Source: Entonaema liquescens
Lineage: Eukaryota; Ascomycota; Sordariomycetes; Xylariales; Xylariaceae
Length of the DNA stretch: 64,000 nt
Direction: 5' to 3'
Assembly: GCA_902805475.1 (NCBI GenBank)
Contig: CADCSX010000009.1
Location: forward strand, 1,240,001-1,304,000
The notes beneath the pieces were generated by a model that was given only the letters and a program-made list of their open reading frames with translations, did not search any database and had not been told where the DNA came from. Both the position numbers and the translations under genes were made by a program. Shown piece after piece: positions 1-11,534 of this stretch. Position 1 is the first letter of the stretch, and each line of letters starts with the position of its first letter.

Positions 1-1098
1 GCTCAACATTACGGGCTACTCAGACGATTGGGGTCGCTTCAACGTTACCAGTACCCAGATGTCCGCTCAAGTGCTTTACTACCGGACCCTAATAACTGGT
101 TCCGCCCTGGCTACTTGGGTTGGTGATACAACCGGGGTAAATTCGACATGGCTCGAAGCCGCGGAGAAACTTAGAGGAGTCATAAATGCGCAGCTGTGGG
201 ACGAGAAGTCTGGTGCATTCCATGATAGCCTCGAGACGCGCGAGAATAATACGGGTTTACATCCTCAGGATGGCAACGCCTTGGCAGTGCTTTTCGGAGT
301 GGTGAACGCCACATCGGATCAAGCGCAAGGTATATCATCGTCCTTAACTAAAAACTGGACCCCAATCGGAGCAGAAAGCCCGGAATTGACTGGCGAAGTG
401 TCGACATTTATATCATCGTTTGAGATTCAAGCTCATCTGTTGGTAGGTCAGGCGCAACGAGCTCTGGACTTGATCCGCACCAGTTGGGGTTGGTATCTGA
501 ACAATGAGAATGGCACACAGTCTACTATGGTCGAGGGGTATCTGGTGGATGGAACTTGGGGCTACCGACGCGATGCTGGATACGAGGAGAACTACTCGTA
601 TACTTCCCACGCACGTGAGTATTCTCCAGATCTATCATTTGACTTGTTTATCCTTATTTTCTATAGTTAAGGAGACTTCTCAAAGAGCAATAACTAACGC
701 AAGTCATTTCAGACGGATGGGCTACGGGTCCGGTTACAGCATTGACTGAGTATATCCTTGGCTTCAGTATTACTGGCCTCGGGGGTTCGACTTGGCAAAT
801 TGCGCCTCAGTTTGGAGATCTATCACACGCTGAAGGTGGCTTCACAACTAGTTTGGGGAAATACTTCGCAAGCTGGACAGTAAATAGCGACGGCAGCTAT
901 ATCCTAGAATACAGCGTTCCTCAGGGAACCTCTGGGGTGCTGGTACTCCCGATTCCTAATCAGAATGAGAGATATAAGGTGCTGGTTGATGGAAAAGCAA
1001 TACCAAAGAATCTTGGCAAGCTTGCCGAAACAGTGGGAAATAAGCGACTGCGCATCTCCGGGGGGAAAGGTGGTCAACATCGTATCGAGGTCAGTTAA
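1..1098 (+). CDS. alpha-L-rhamnosidase (GH78), 3' part
   Basis: C-terminal part of a GH78-like enzyme that releases terminal rhamnose from plant glycosides or pectin; the 5' end lies outside the window. The frame is open from base 2. Exon 1 runs to 614, an intron with GTGAGT donor and a taactaac branch-point region spans 615-712, and the last exon runs to the stop at 1096-1098. The splice restores the family-typical SHAHGWATGP segment at the end of the (alpha/alpha)6 barrel. It is followed by a small beta-sandwich C-terminal domain with GVLVLPIPNQ and YKVLVDGK. Several N-glycosylation sequons (NTTG-like, NVT, NYS) fit a secreted enzyme, but the signal peptide is not visible. Family assignment rests on the C-terminal third only; another six-hairpin glycosidase is possible. 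Confidence 0.72.
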
Positions 1099-1877
1099 GG
1101 GGCCTCTTCGAAGAATGGTCGGCCGAGCTAATGCTTATTTGGAGATGCGCGGTATTGCAGATGCAGGCAGAAGCGCCTACGAAACCTCCCTGCAAGATAC
1201 CTAAGAAGCCATGTATAGAGAATTGTGACTCGACTCAAGGACTCAAAGTAACATTCCGGAATATAGACCAATAATAGAACTACACAATGTTAGTTTTTGA
1301 AATAAAATATGCTTTTTTCAATGGTACATATGACTCATGATTAACTAGAGATACCTGTTGAATCACGCCATCTTAATGAATGAGAAGAGACATAAGAGAT
1401 GTTCAGGTTCTTTAGGATTGAATATTGCTTTTTATTCTTTCAGTTAATTGTAACTTGAAAGATGTAAGTTGACTGACTGGATTAAGAGACTTAGCGCTAT
1501 GTAGTATCCAATCCTACAGCGGGATATGCACATATGCACGTAAGGGAACCACTATAATCAGCTGACCGCGACTCTTTCTCGCGTTAAGTACATTGCCCCA
1601 AAACGCGTCAGGGCGATTCTAGAAAACAACCCCCGTCCCGCCTTTTTTTCTTTACTGGTCTGATGTCAATTCCATTTCTTCCACCCTTGATATAAATCAG
1701 ACAGCTTACCTAGGTAATTACTAGTACGCGTTGGCGCAAATACTCCGTTCTATTACTCAATCTTCTTTTTCCTCTTCTCATAATATTAGATATCGCATCG
1801 CATTCATGAGAGGAATGCTCTGAATTACAGACGTTACCCCCTCCTCATAAGACCAACCCGCGTTGAATTATTTCAAT
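1099..1877. other. intergenic region, rhamnosidase / BRCT gene
   Basis: No gene seen. Holds the rhamnosidase 3' flank and the upstream region of the BRCT gene, with a palindromic TTACCTAGGTAA at 1706-1717 and a pyrimidine-rich run near 1760-1785. Confidence 0.6.
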
Positions 1878-4622
1878 ATGGCGGAACAAGACGAGTCCAC
1901 CGGACTCTTTAGTCTTTGTGCATTTGCATTTGTCCCTAGTAAAGAATTAAGTGAGGGATTGATTAACGAGGTATGTCGTCGCTTGCACTAAACTTATTAT
2001 ATACGATTATACTTACTCTTATAGCTTTCTGGGAGTGTTGTTAAGTTTGGCGGTTCAGTTTTGCCAGCGAAACGCGATGGCTCTTTGCCACTTTCGCAAG
2101 TAACCCACGTGATTGCCAATTCGATCGATTTCCCTCAATATACAGACGCGACGGCTATGATGACACCCGTTGTTAAGTCCAAGTGGATTACAGCATCATT
2201 AGCGAAGGGCAGACAAGCCCAAATACGGCCGTTTACTCCCGATCCTCGAATGATCTTCTCCGACGTGGTATTGTCTTGCGCCGATATACCACCTACTGAC
2301 AAGGAGGCTATTATTGGTGCCACGATGGCCATGGGAGGAATGGACTCGGAGAATGTAACCAAACTTACTACCCATATTTGCGCGCTCTCTATGGATCATC
2401 CCAAATGTCAGTTAGCCACGGATAAGAAGCTCAAATGCAAAATTGTTCTCCCTCATTGGTAAGCCTATTCTGCATTTCATATATGAGATGTTATATCTAA
2501 CTGGCCTAGGTTTGACGACTGTTTTAAGCTGGGAAAACGAATTGACGAAGGCCCGTATCTTTTACCTGACCCCGAGTATCTCCGCGCCAATCCCGAGGAT
2601 GCGATTCGGGTACCCCCAAGCCAGCATCTTGAGGGTGCTACTTCTGCTCGACCAGACTACCTTCCTAGTCCTGATGACGATGCGGAAGCTCGCCGTACTC
2701 TTACTGTATTCAAAGGGAAGAAGGTTATGCTGTCATCGGATTTGTCGATTAGGAACCGACTTAGGGATATCGTTTTAGGACTTATCAACAACGGCGGGGG
2801 CGAGATGACTGATGATGTTAACGAGTGCGACTGGTTCATCTGCCAGTATCGCGATGGACCACAATACATACGCGCCGCACAGACTGGGAAAACCGTCGGA
2901 AACCTGTCATGGTTATATCATTTAATTACCCACAATGAGTGGACATCCCCTCTACGACGCCTTCTGCACTATCCTGTCCCGCGCGATGGTATTCCTGGAT
3001 TCAAGGATATGCGAATTACGGTATCGAACTACGGAGGAGAGGCTCGCATATATCTAGAGAATCTGATTACTGCTGCTGGTGCAATATATACGAAGACCAT
3101 GAAGGCTGACAACACACATCTTATTACTGCCCGGGATAATAGCGAGAAATGTGAAGCTGCCCGAGATTGGAACATTCATATGGTCAACCACCTTTGGATC
3201 GAGGAGAGCTACGCGAAGTGCGAGATGCAAAGTATAACAATACCCAAGTATATCCATTTCCCGGCCCGTACGAATCTTGGCGAGGTTATCGGCCAGACAT
3301 TCTTAGATGAGAAGAAGCTGCAAGCATTATACTATCCTGGTGACCCCGAGAAGCTTTCACCGACGTCTAAGCGGAAACGCAAGGTCTTAGAGATGGCCAA
3401 TGAGAATTCGTTCTCCGAGGGACCGGCTGAGGGTGTTGCAATCGGACGTCAAGCTCACAAGGAATTTGACGTCATGAAGGACACCGATGCTGAATATGCG
3501 CAAAAAACCGCGGAAGTATTTGGAGTACCGGCACCGCGAAAGCGCCGTGAATCATCCGAGCTGAAGACGCCGGCTAAGGGCCGCCACGTCCGCGCTGGAA
3601 AAGAAAACGAAACACCCTCCACAGTCTCTTCAAGCCGAAGCGCCAAGGACAAAGCATTAAATCGATTATCGGTCCTTGCACCTGACATTGCTCTGTACGA
3701 AAAGGAAAAGAAACGAGGGCTGAAGGATGGTTATGGCCTCTGGGGTGGCAAGCGAGCAGCGGACCAGATTGACCGGGAAAATCTAAACCGCAACAGTCTC
3801 TCGAGTCCGAGTGCAGGAAGTGAAGACAAACAGACCAAAACCGAGAAGCGGCCTGCGAAGAAAGCAAGACCGTCACTTCCCGAGGTTAATATGAGGGTAG
3901 TTCTCACCGGGTTTCAACGGTGGGTTAATGAGAAATATAAAGAGGATGCGGACCGAGTAAGTTCATCGAGTACTCATATTGTATATTTTTCTAACCTTCT
4001 AGCAGAAAAAGTTACGCGACCTCGGCATCGCCGTCGTGACGGATGGCCAACAATGCGACTATCTTGTAGCGCCACATCTAGTACGGACAGTCAAGTTCCT
4101 CCGCAATCTATCCAAGGGTGCTACTATTGTATCATCCAGCTGGATTGAACAATGCCTAGATACAAAAGAGCTCTTAGACCCGCAAGATTTCATTCTCAAA
4201 GATAAGGAAAATGAGAAGAAGTTCGGGATCAAGCTCGAAACCTCGGTCAAAAGGGCGCGAGTAAACAAGGGCAAGCTCTTGTGGGGAATCCCTATATACT
4301 GCACGGCCAGCATCAAGAACGGCCCCCAAGGCTATCAGGCCATCGCCGAGGCCAACGGTGCCACGTTCATGACGTACGGTGCGCGAAGCGGGACGACGAT
4401 CCGGCCCACGGCGCCGGAAGAAGACGAAGGGGCCCTGAACCGGTATATCTCCTTAGCAACACGAGTGCCGAGGAGAAGAAGCTGTGGAAGAAGTTTGAGG
4501 ATATGGCGCACAAGGGGAACATGGAGCCGCGCATCGTGGCGGCTGATTGGCTGCTCGATGTCGTCATGAACCAGGAGGTCAGCTTCGATGAGAAGTACCT
4601 CGTGACGAATTTCTTCCCCTGA
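1878..4622 (+). CDS. multi-BRCT protein, Rtt107/Brc1-like
   Basis: Scaffold of the DNA-damage response; family members bind gamma-H2A and the Smc5/6 and Slx4 partners at stalled forks. Exons are 1878-1970, 2025-2458, 2510-3956 and about 4003-4622. The N-terminal half holds about four BRCT repeats (VTHVIAN, KWITASL, VLPHWFDDCFKLG and GGEMTDDVNECDWFI segments). A basic Ser-rich linker follows, then a C-terminal BRCT pair starting NMRVVLTGFQ and including SSSWIEQCLD. This order matches Rtt107/Brc1. At the four-G run 4429-4432 the frame breaks by one base: TIRPTAPEEDEG is in one frame and PEPVYLLSNTSAEEKK in the next. One more G restores a continuous protein of roughly 840 residues. No intron of usable size fits there, so an assembly error is favoured. 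Confidence 0.78.
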
Positions 4623-5014
4623 AAAAATGAGGCTAGGTGCTGGTTGTTCGTGGCGGTGGTAAATACTATTTTTGTGATTTGTTTTTTTAATGTTTGCGTT
4701 ACGAGTTCCGCGTTTCCGCTGCATAGCTAAGGGGTCCGGGCAGGGAGGCGTTTATGAGGGCATATCCGCATCGTTTACTTGTTTTTCTCTCTCGTTCTCT
4801 GTGGTCCGGGATAAGTTTCGCCACTTATCCGGTTCATCCGTCATTGCCCTGCCATTTTAAGTGGCAGATTCATACCTAGCCGGGTAGGCAAGTAAGCAGA
4901 GAGGCTTGGCTGGTGGTCAGGTCTTGCATATATTGTTATGAAATATATACTTGAGCACAGCAGGTACATCAAAACAAATCACAATTGGACTTTGACTTAT
5001 ACTTCAGCTTGGGC
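4623..5014. other. intergenic region between convergent genes
   Basis: Shared 3' flank of the BRCT gene and VPS25. No gene, RNA or repeat recognised. Confidence 0.6.
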
Positions 5015-5767
5015 TTAGAAGAACTTGACTCCTAGCTGGTCCTCCTGTCCGAAGATCTGCGCCTTGCCGCGTTTCACGAGGACCTGCAGCGCTTTTTGTA
5101 GGAGCTCGGGGTCGAGGCCGTAGAATTCTGTGACTGCCGTTAGTGACTATACTTGTACGTTTCGTAGCCTTTTCTTTTCTTTTCCAGCTTTCTTGCACAA
5201 TACCACATGGTAGACTAAGTCTACCCAGGAAGATATATATATATATATATAGATAGGTATAATAAACTCACCAGTGCCCCTCGTGCCCTCCCCATCCGTC
5301 AGCTCATACAGCGTCAACACAGCGCCCTTCTGCGCCGTCTCCTCGACCCAAGCCTCGACCAACGCGGCCCACTCCTCGGGCGAGCGCCAGTACACCCAAT
5401 AGACATCCGCGCCGGCGGCGGCGCCACCCCCGTTCCCTGCGGCGGCAGCGACGGGCTCGGCCCGCCCCTCCCGCCGCATGAACTCGAGGATCTCGCGGGC
5501 GTCGGATAGCCGCAGCGCGCGGCCGAGCTTGCGGTTGCGGAACAGGTCTTCGTAGGGCGCGCCTTCGTACGAGAGAGACAGGCGGAAGAGCCGGTGGTGG
5601 CGGGCGTAGGAGAGGATGAGGGAGGACCACTTTTCGAGCTGCGAGTGGTGTGTTGTTAGGTTGGTTTGCCGCGTGAAGAAGGGCGGGAAGTGGTATTCGC
5701 GGGGGAAGTCGAAGGGCGGTGGGGGGTTGGCTGTGGTTGTTGTTGTGGTGGTGGGTGTGGAGGACAT
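5015..5767 (-). CDS. VPS25: ESCRT-II subunit Vps25
   Basis: Subunit of the endosomal ESCRT-II complex that sorts ubiquitinated cargo into multivesicular bodies. The start is at 5767. Exon 1 (5767-5272) ends with a GTGAGT donor, intron 5271-5128 contains an (AT)n run, and exon 2 is 5127-5015, giving 202 residues. After a Thr/Pro-rich N-terminus come the diagnostic FDFPREYHFPPFFTRQ and the tandem winged-helix body. The end, EFYGLDPELLQKALQVLVKR, leads to the typical GVKFF terminus. An Ala/Gly-rich insert near residue 120 is specific to this copy. The first exon is much richer in GC than its surroundings. Confidence 0.93.
5233..5251. repeat. (AT)n microsatellite in VPS25 intron
   Basis: About nine AT units inside the single intron of VPS25. 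Confidence 0.85.
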
Positions 5768-6573
5768 GGTTGGGGAGGATGAGTGAGGAATGGCGGGTTA
5801 GGTTAGGGTTGGTTAATGAGTGACGATTATTGTGATGAGAGGGTATTAGTTGGTATAGTGGTTGTAGTATAAGTGGGAGTTTGATCTAGAGCCGAAGTTT
5901 GGCGGGGCTCAAGAGTTAAGGTACTATGTAAGCTGCTGTGCCTGGCCCGGGAGCTTGGAACCCCACTATACTTTCACATGAGAGAACATGTGAAGGAACT
6001 GTTCTATAAGTCATTAAATACCTAGGTAGGTATTTATTACGATAAATAATAGCCTTCTAGTTGATAATATTATACCCTCCAAATAAGCATTATATCGACT
6101 TTACTTTAGCTCTCATAGACCCTATATAAACATAGTGGGCTTTCAATTAGCTCAACCAGAACTTAATGTTAAGTGATCTACTTATACTTAGGTGCATTTG
6201 ATGGATAGAGGTGTATAGAATCTCTATAATACTATACGTTATTGTTTACCTAGATAGGTATACATGACTTCAAGCGACCCATCCGAGAAAATATTAGTTC
6301 AGGTCTTCTCAAAACCATATATCACAAAAAGTTGCCCCTCGAGGCATTCTCGAAATATCACAAGTCTGCTGTTACTCATATATTGAAACCTGCGCTGTAA
6401 CCTATCCATAAGCACGCGAACGTACATACACCGGGCATTTATTCCCGCCCGCCATTCGAAAGCGTCCACGGCATCATCATTACAGTCATCAACCGCATCC
6501 CCATCCAGCCGAACTCCGTACAGCGTAGCATCGTGAAAGTTCAAACGCAAAACCAAGCCGGGGTAGAAAAATA
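5768..6573. other. intergenic region, VPS25 / NDC80
   Basis: Upstream region of VPS25 and 3' flank of NDC80. Contains TACCTAGGTA at 6019-6028 followed by AGGTATTTATTA, and a related TACCTAGATAGGTA near 6247. No gene recognised. Confidence 0.6.
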
Positions 6574-8970
6574 TCAAATATCAACACCGCGGGTATCATC
6601 CTGCATCTCGTCGCTACCGAGCTCCTTCTCGAGCTCGTCTGTTACGAAGCCCTCGTAGTCTTCCAGGTTCTTCTGGATGTGCACCTTGAACTTGATGATG
6701 TCGTTGAGCATCCTCTCGATCTCCGTGTGCAGCTCCTCGCGCAGCGCGTTGGCTCGGAGGGTTAGCTGTTCGTATCTGAGTACCTGTTAGTATATATGCT
6801 CTGAACGAGAAAGCACCGGGTCGACGAAAGACGTACTCTATGTTTGTGTTCATCTCCCTTTGCTCCATAAGCTGTACGGATTCAGTGAGCTGAGCTCGCA
6901 TCTTGGCGAGCTCCTTCTCCATCTTCTCGATTTGTGCATCGGAGGCCAGTTTTTGAGTTGTAGTAACCTAGTACCCATTAGCAAGTAATCTTTATCGAGA
7001 TAACCGTAATATAACCATACCTCTTTCGTCTTCTCGTACTCCTCTTCTGCCGCCCTGACTCTGTGTTCTAGAGCCTCAACCTCATTTCGCTTGTCTTCGA
7101 TTGCTTCCTTAATGCCATCAAGCAGATCGTGATCTTTCATCATGGCATCCATAGCGGCAGATCGCCGCTCCGAGATCTCCTTGCGCAAAGCTAGGAAGTT
7201 GTTCTTAACGTGTCCGCGCAGGTCCAGGTTAAGGATATGTGCTGGCTGGTAGCCGGTTACAGGATCGGCAAGTAGGCGTTCGCTTCCCCCTCCACCCGAG
7301 TATGATCCCTTCATTATAGAACCTGTGAAGTCTGACTCGTTTACGGTCACTGCTAATTCGTACGCAACACCCTTGGCATTGACAGCCGTCGCAGGAATAA
7401 GGCCGATCTGGTAAGCGAGCGTGTTGTACTTGTCGACAAGTCTCTCTAATTCGTCAAGCTTACGACTGGCTTCCATTTCTTTTTCTGCTACCCTTTTCTT
7501 GCCTTCGTCAAGTCGCTGGGTGGCGGACTCTATACCCTTTTGTAGTCTTTCGCGCTCGGAAGTCATGCGGTCGATATCCTGCATGCTGATACCTTGGTCG
7601 TCAACCTCCTTCTGTAATGCGCGGCGCTCCTCCTCTGCTTCCCTTAGTTCTTCCATTAGCTTGTCAAGTTCTTCTTGTAAAACTTGGATGCGGCTTTCAT
7701 ATTTGTCGGATCTCGACAAGGCTAACGCATTATATTCCTCGAACTTGACCTTGTCCTCCTCCATAATTTTGAAGTGGTTGTCAAGGACACGAGGGTCAGG
7801 GGTTGACTTTTCGAGGTCCTCAATCTCCTTGAGCAGCCTGGCATTTTCCGCTTCGAGCATTTCAAGTTCTGATAAGTACTTGGAATTAGACCTCTCAAAA
7901 GCGCCCGCCATGCCTTCCACGTGAGGTGCAAGTACTTTCTCAGCGTCGTCGTCACCGGCGTCCTCATCCATAGCAAGCCAATCCCGGTACGCCGAGCTTA
8001 AAAAGTCGAAAACAATATGATCGCTAATAACGTCTATCCCACTCTCTATACAGGCTTCATCGTAGCGATTAGATGAGTAACCCTCAAGCATATGTGCTAA
8101 TTGCATCATCCAGTGGAGTAATCCCAGAAAGGTGCTCCAGTTCTGGCCACCCACCGCGGAGATTTGTGATTTGGTGATGCTCTTCTCATAAGGATAACGC
8201 AGCTGCTTTAAGATAGGAGGGACTTCTTGGTCGATATTTTTCTGGAAGCGGTAGCTCGGATCGATCCGGTGGTATAACCATTGGAACATATAGTTGAAGT
8301 CCTTCTGCGTCGGCGATTTGATTATGTTGTGCGAGAGAGTATGCTTCATTTCCATTTCGAAGTTATGTTGCGATAAGTAATCTAAAAGTTCCTGACCGAT
8401 TCGCGCTTGGAATGAACGGTCCTTCAAAGGTCGTGGATCGCGTGGTACACCGGCTGCTTGTGGCGCTTGTTGGAAAAAGCTCTGGTGATTCCCTGGGCCG
8501 TTTGTCGAAGTTCGGGAACGATAGACACTGCTCCTCCGTTCATTCTCCGAATTTCGTAACGGTACGCCACCAGACGCATAACTTTTTATTGTAGAGCCGG
8601 GAACATTTTGGAATGACGAGCGCTTCACCGAAGACATTCCCACGTCGGCTAGATTCGTACCGGATGATGATCGAGAGAACATATGCTGGCTGGAGCGTCC
8701 GAGCGCAAGGGATTGCCTAGATCCCGATACGGACCGCATATGACTACCTCCAAAACCCCCTCCATGTCCGATAGAGCTTGATCTCTTCATTGCTGATGCG
8801 GGTTGCGGTATAGCAGAGTTAGGATTGATGCCACCGAGGGTCTAGCGAAAATTAGTTAGTTAATATATTCCGGTCGCGCTAAAGGGGTTACGCATTATTA
8901 GGCGCATCACGTATCTTACCTCTCGTGCAGGTGGTCTCCGAACACTCCAGAGTCCCGTCTCTTGGGACAT
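6574..8970 (-). CDS. NDC80: kinetochore protein Ndc80 (HEC1)
   Basis: Microtubule-binding subunit of the four-part NDC80 kinetochore complex. Four exons (8970-8920, 8841-7021, 6967-6837, 6775-6574) give 734 residues, the usual fungal length. The short first exon encodes MSQETGLWSVRRPPARE and joins TLGGINPNSA in phase. The first ~150 residues are basic and Ser-rich, like the Aurora B-regulated tail. A calponin-homology domain lies around residues 155-265 (FNYMFQWLYHRIDPSYRF, GLLHWMMQLAHMLE). Long coiled coils run from about 325 to near the end, interrupted around residue 480-530, where the flexible loop is expected. It is divergent from the next gene, 479 bp away. Confidence 0.94.
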
Positions 8971-9449
8971 GGTGTTCGAAAAGCAAGAAAGTAAATGTTT
9001 GTGGCCTAATAATATCGAGTACGTCCAAAAGTCTGTATGGCGTCGAGTTGGGAATTGGAGAAACAAAAAGCAGTGGTTTTAAGTTAGTTAAGTGGTTTAA
9101 TTCTGCATTGTTACATAGTACAGCTTGGTCAGTGCCCAATTCCCCCCCCAGTCCAAGTAAACAAATCGCAAATTGTTATGATTGGTTAAGACAAGGCTGC
9201 ATCAACAAACCGAATTAAAGTAATTATGTGGGGCGACGGGGCTGTTCTTGGCATTAACTTGGCACGAACCGCGTTAATTGATACCTAAAAACGTTGTCTA
9301 CTAATACATGTAATCCTCCCTAAACGTTATTCGTCTTAGCTTGTTCATACTCTACGACGACAACTTCCTTTGCTATACAAGCATTTGACTAATATAGCTT
9401 AGGTGCTATCTGCTCTTTCTTTAAGGACATGATGGTATTTCCTTAGGTC
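8971..9449. promoter_or_regulatory. divergent promoter region, NDC80 / OB-fold gene
   Basis: 479 bp separate two divergent start codons, so it should hold both promoters. No specific motif is claimed; an eight-C run lies near 9144. Confidence 0.5.
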
Positions 9450-10547
9450 GTGATGGTGCGGAGGATTTTAATTCTCGCAGGCGCACCAAAACATCATACG
9501 CTGGACTGGGGAGAGTCAGGTCTCCTAAACCAGTTTTTGGATCCAATTGCTGAGTTTGCTCACCTCGACATCCATCCAAATCTGGCCGATGCGAACAGGC
9601 CTATATCTTCTTCCCGGGATATTGCTGTATGGAGGTCTATACCGCTTAAGAAAACTACATTGCCGACTGGCTTCTCTCAGCTTCATGAGGTGAGGCAAGA
9701 TTATCATGGAGGCGATGGCTTTTTTACCGGTTTTACACCATCTTTCGACTCTACTTCTGGCTTACCAGGGACCGACAGAGCAAGTCAGGAGCTATTGGAC
9801 CAGTTTTATGACCACTCATTAGCAGTTCATGATGATATGCCATCTTCTCAACTGCCTGTGAGTTCCAGTACCGACGACTCCTCGTTGAACACGACCGAGG
9901 ATATAAGTTTATATGACTCAATCCGAAGTAGTAGTGCCTCTGCTCGTCGGGACCAGCCCCTAATTGCCCAGACAACTCATCTCAGTGATCTCGAAGATGT
10001 GCCGAATGCGTCGCATCTGCAATCCATCGCGCCCCAGACAATGACAGTCAACCTCATCGTCGGTATCATCTCTATTGCTGAACCACGTACCGTGAGAACT
10101 AGATGGGGATCGACGATGTCTCTGGTTGAACTTCTCGTCGGGGATGAGACCAAATCTGGCTTCAGCATCACTTTCTGGCTTTCCTCAGAACTTAGCGATT
10201 CATCCAGCAGTGTTCTTAGAGGACTTCGCAGACAAGACATCGTGCTCCTACGGAACGTCGCGCTAAGTGTTTTCATGAAAAAGGTGCATGGGCATAGCCT
10301 GAGGAAGGGCCTGACTAAAGTTGATCTACTCTATCGGCGGAAACTGGACAGAGGTGATCAAGGCGGATTGTATGGCATGAGAGATTTATCGTCAACGAAG
10401 CCAGCTCATCCTCAGTTGCTGAAAGCAAGAAGAGTAAGAGAATGGGTTATGAACTTCGTTGGTGACGGGGGTGCAACCCTGGGGAAGAGGAAGAAAGACG
10501 GGAAACCCATAAGAAGTTGGGATATGCCGCCAGCAGATACGCAGTGA
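9450..10547 (+). CDS. hypothetical protein, possible OB-fold domain
   Basis: Single-exon protein of 365 residues (the second Met at 9453 is equally possible). I do not recognise a named family from the whole sequence. Residues about 1-160 are acidic and Ser/Asp-rich with little predicted order. Residues about 195-285 look like an OB fold: alternating beta strands in TVNLIVGIISIAEPRTVRT, then SLVELLVGDETKSG, SITFWL, and DIVLLRNVALSVF. This pattern resembles the nucleic-acid-binding OB folds of shieldin-2/RPA-like proteins, which is inference only. A basic C-terminal tail follows (GKRKKDGKPIRSW). The gene shares a divergent promoter with NDC80. Confidence 0.6.
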   Translation: MMVRRILILAGAPKHHTLDWGESGLLNQFLDPIAEFAHLDIHPNLADANRPISSSRDIAVWRSIPLKKTTLPTGFSQLHEVRQDYHGGDGFFTGFTPSFDSTSGLPGTDRASQELLDQFYDHSLAVHDDMPSSQLPVSSSTDDSSLNTTEDISLYDSIRSSSASARRDQPLIAQTTHLSDLEDVPNASHLQSIAPQTMTVNLIVGIISIAEPRTVRTRWGSTMSLVELLVGDETKSGFSITFWLSSELSDSSSSVLRGLRRQDIVLLRNVALSVFMKKVHGHSLRKGLTKVDLLYRRKLDRGDQGGLYGMRDLSSTKPAHPQLLKARRVREWVMNFVGDGGATLGKRKKDGKPIRSWDMPPADTQ

Positions 10548-11534
10548 GCATGCTTGCAATACCCACTATACACCTAGTCTTTTGCAATTATATTCGTTAG
10601 AATTCAACCCATTTTTATCCGAATAGCTAAAGCATAGTAAAAGATGTATTATGCACCACAGCATCTCTAGTGGGCGGTCTGGCCATAGTCGTAAGTCGTA
10701 AGTGTCTCGGCGCGGGGAGCTGATTATACGAGCATGTAATCCCTTTTAGATTATGAAAAATATGATTGGCTTAGACACCGAAGGATTCTCGTAGAGCATC
10801 GTTTCGATCTTTAGCTAAGTTACTATTGGCTAAGGACTTATTCTGTAACTGCATGAACTGCATGCATTCGTTTGCGTAACGTGGGATACCTTTTCTTTTT
10901 TTTTTTTTTTTTTGTTAGATCGGCGCGTATCTAACTACTATGTAAGTACTGTACCCGAGATCGGCTTGAAGGAAATTCAGGGGATGCAGATGTTGCAGGA
11001 AGAGATATACTATACTTAGATAAGTATTCCGTACTATGGGGTATATGCACATGGACGCATGCTTGTGCCTGACAGCAATTGGCCAATCTACATCTGCAGC
11101 TGCAGCTACGCCTTAGCTCGTCATTCACCGCCTTCCATTTAAAGTTCAACTTACCCCTCCATAGAGTTTTTTTTTGCGCCATTCACCCCGCCATATGGCA
11201 ATATGAAAATTATTGGTTCAAGTACAAACATTCGTATACTTGACATTCTACGTTATAATGTATCTTTACATAAATCTATAACGCGAATTCCTTAAACTAA
11301 TTTATTTTTCTTCTCGTGCCCTTGTGATCTTACCCTGAGCTGATCAGGTTAGATCTTTTTACTACCTCGGGTTATCTACCCCCTTTTTCGCATTCATAAG
11401 TTCTGGTTGTGCGCGTGTCTATCCCACCAGTTACTTTTACAATTCGCTGCGCGATAAAACCATACTTCGACGTCGATCATCTATCTCTTCATCTATCTGC
11501 CTACTCGCGCAGCCTCGTACGACTACATCCCACA
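10548..11534. other. intergenic region upstream of ADE13
   Basis: No gene recognised. Contains an 18-T run at 10896-10913 and the ADE13 leader, which is pyrimidine-rich just before the ATG. A short upstream in-frame extension from 11409 lacks protein-like character. Confidence 0.6.

Noticed and set aside
7421..7924. 167-codon Ser-rich open frame on the plus strand
   Set aside because: Antisense to the NDC80 coiled coil; an artefact of its codon pattern.
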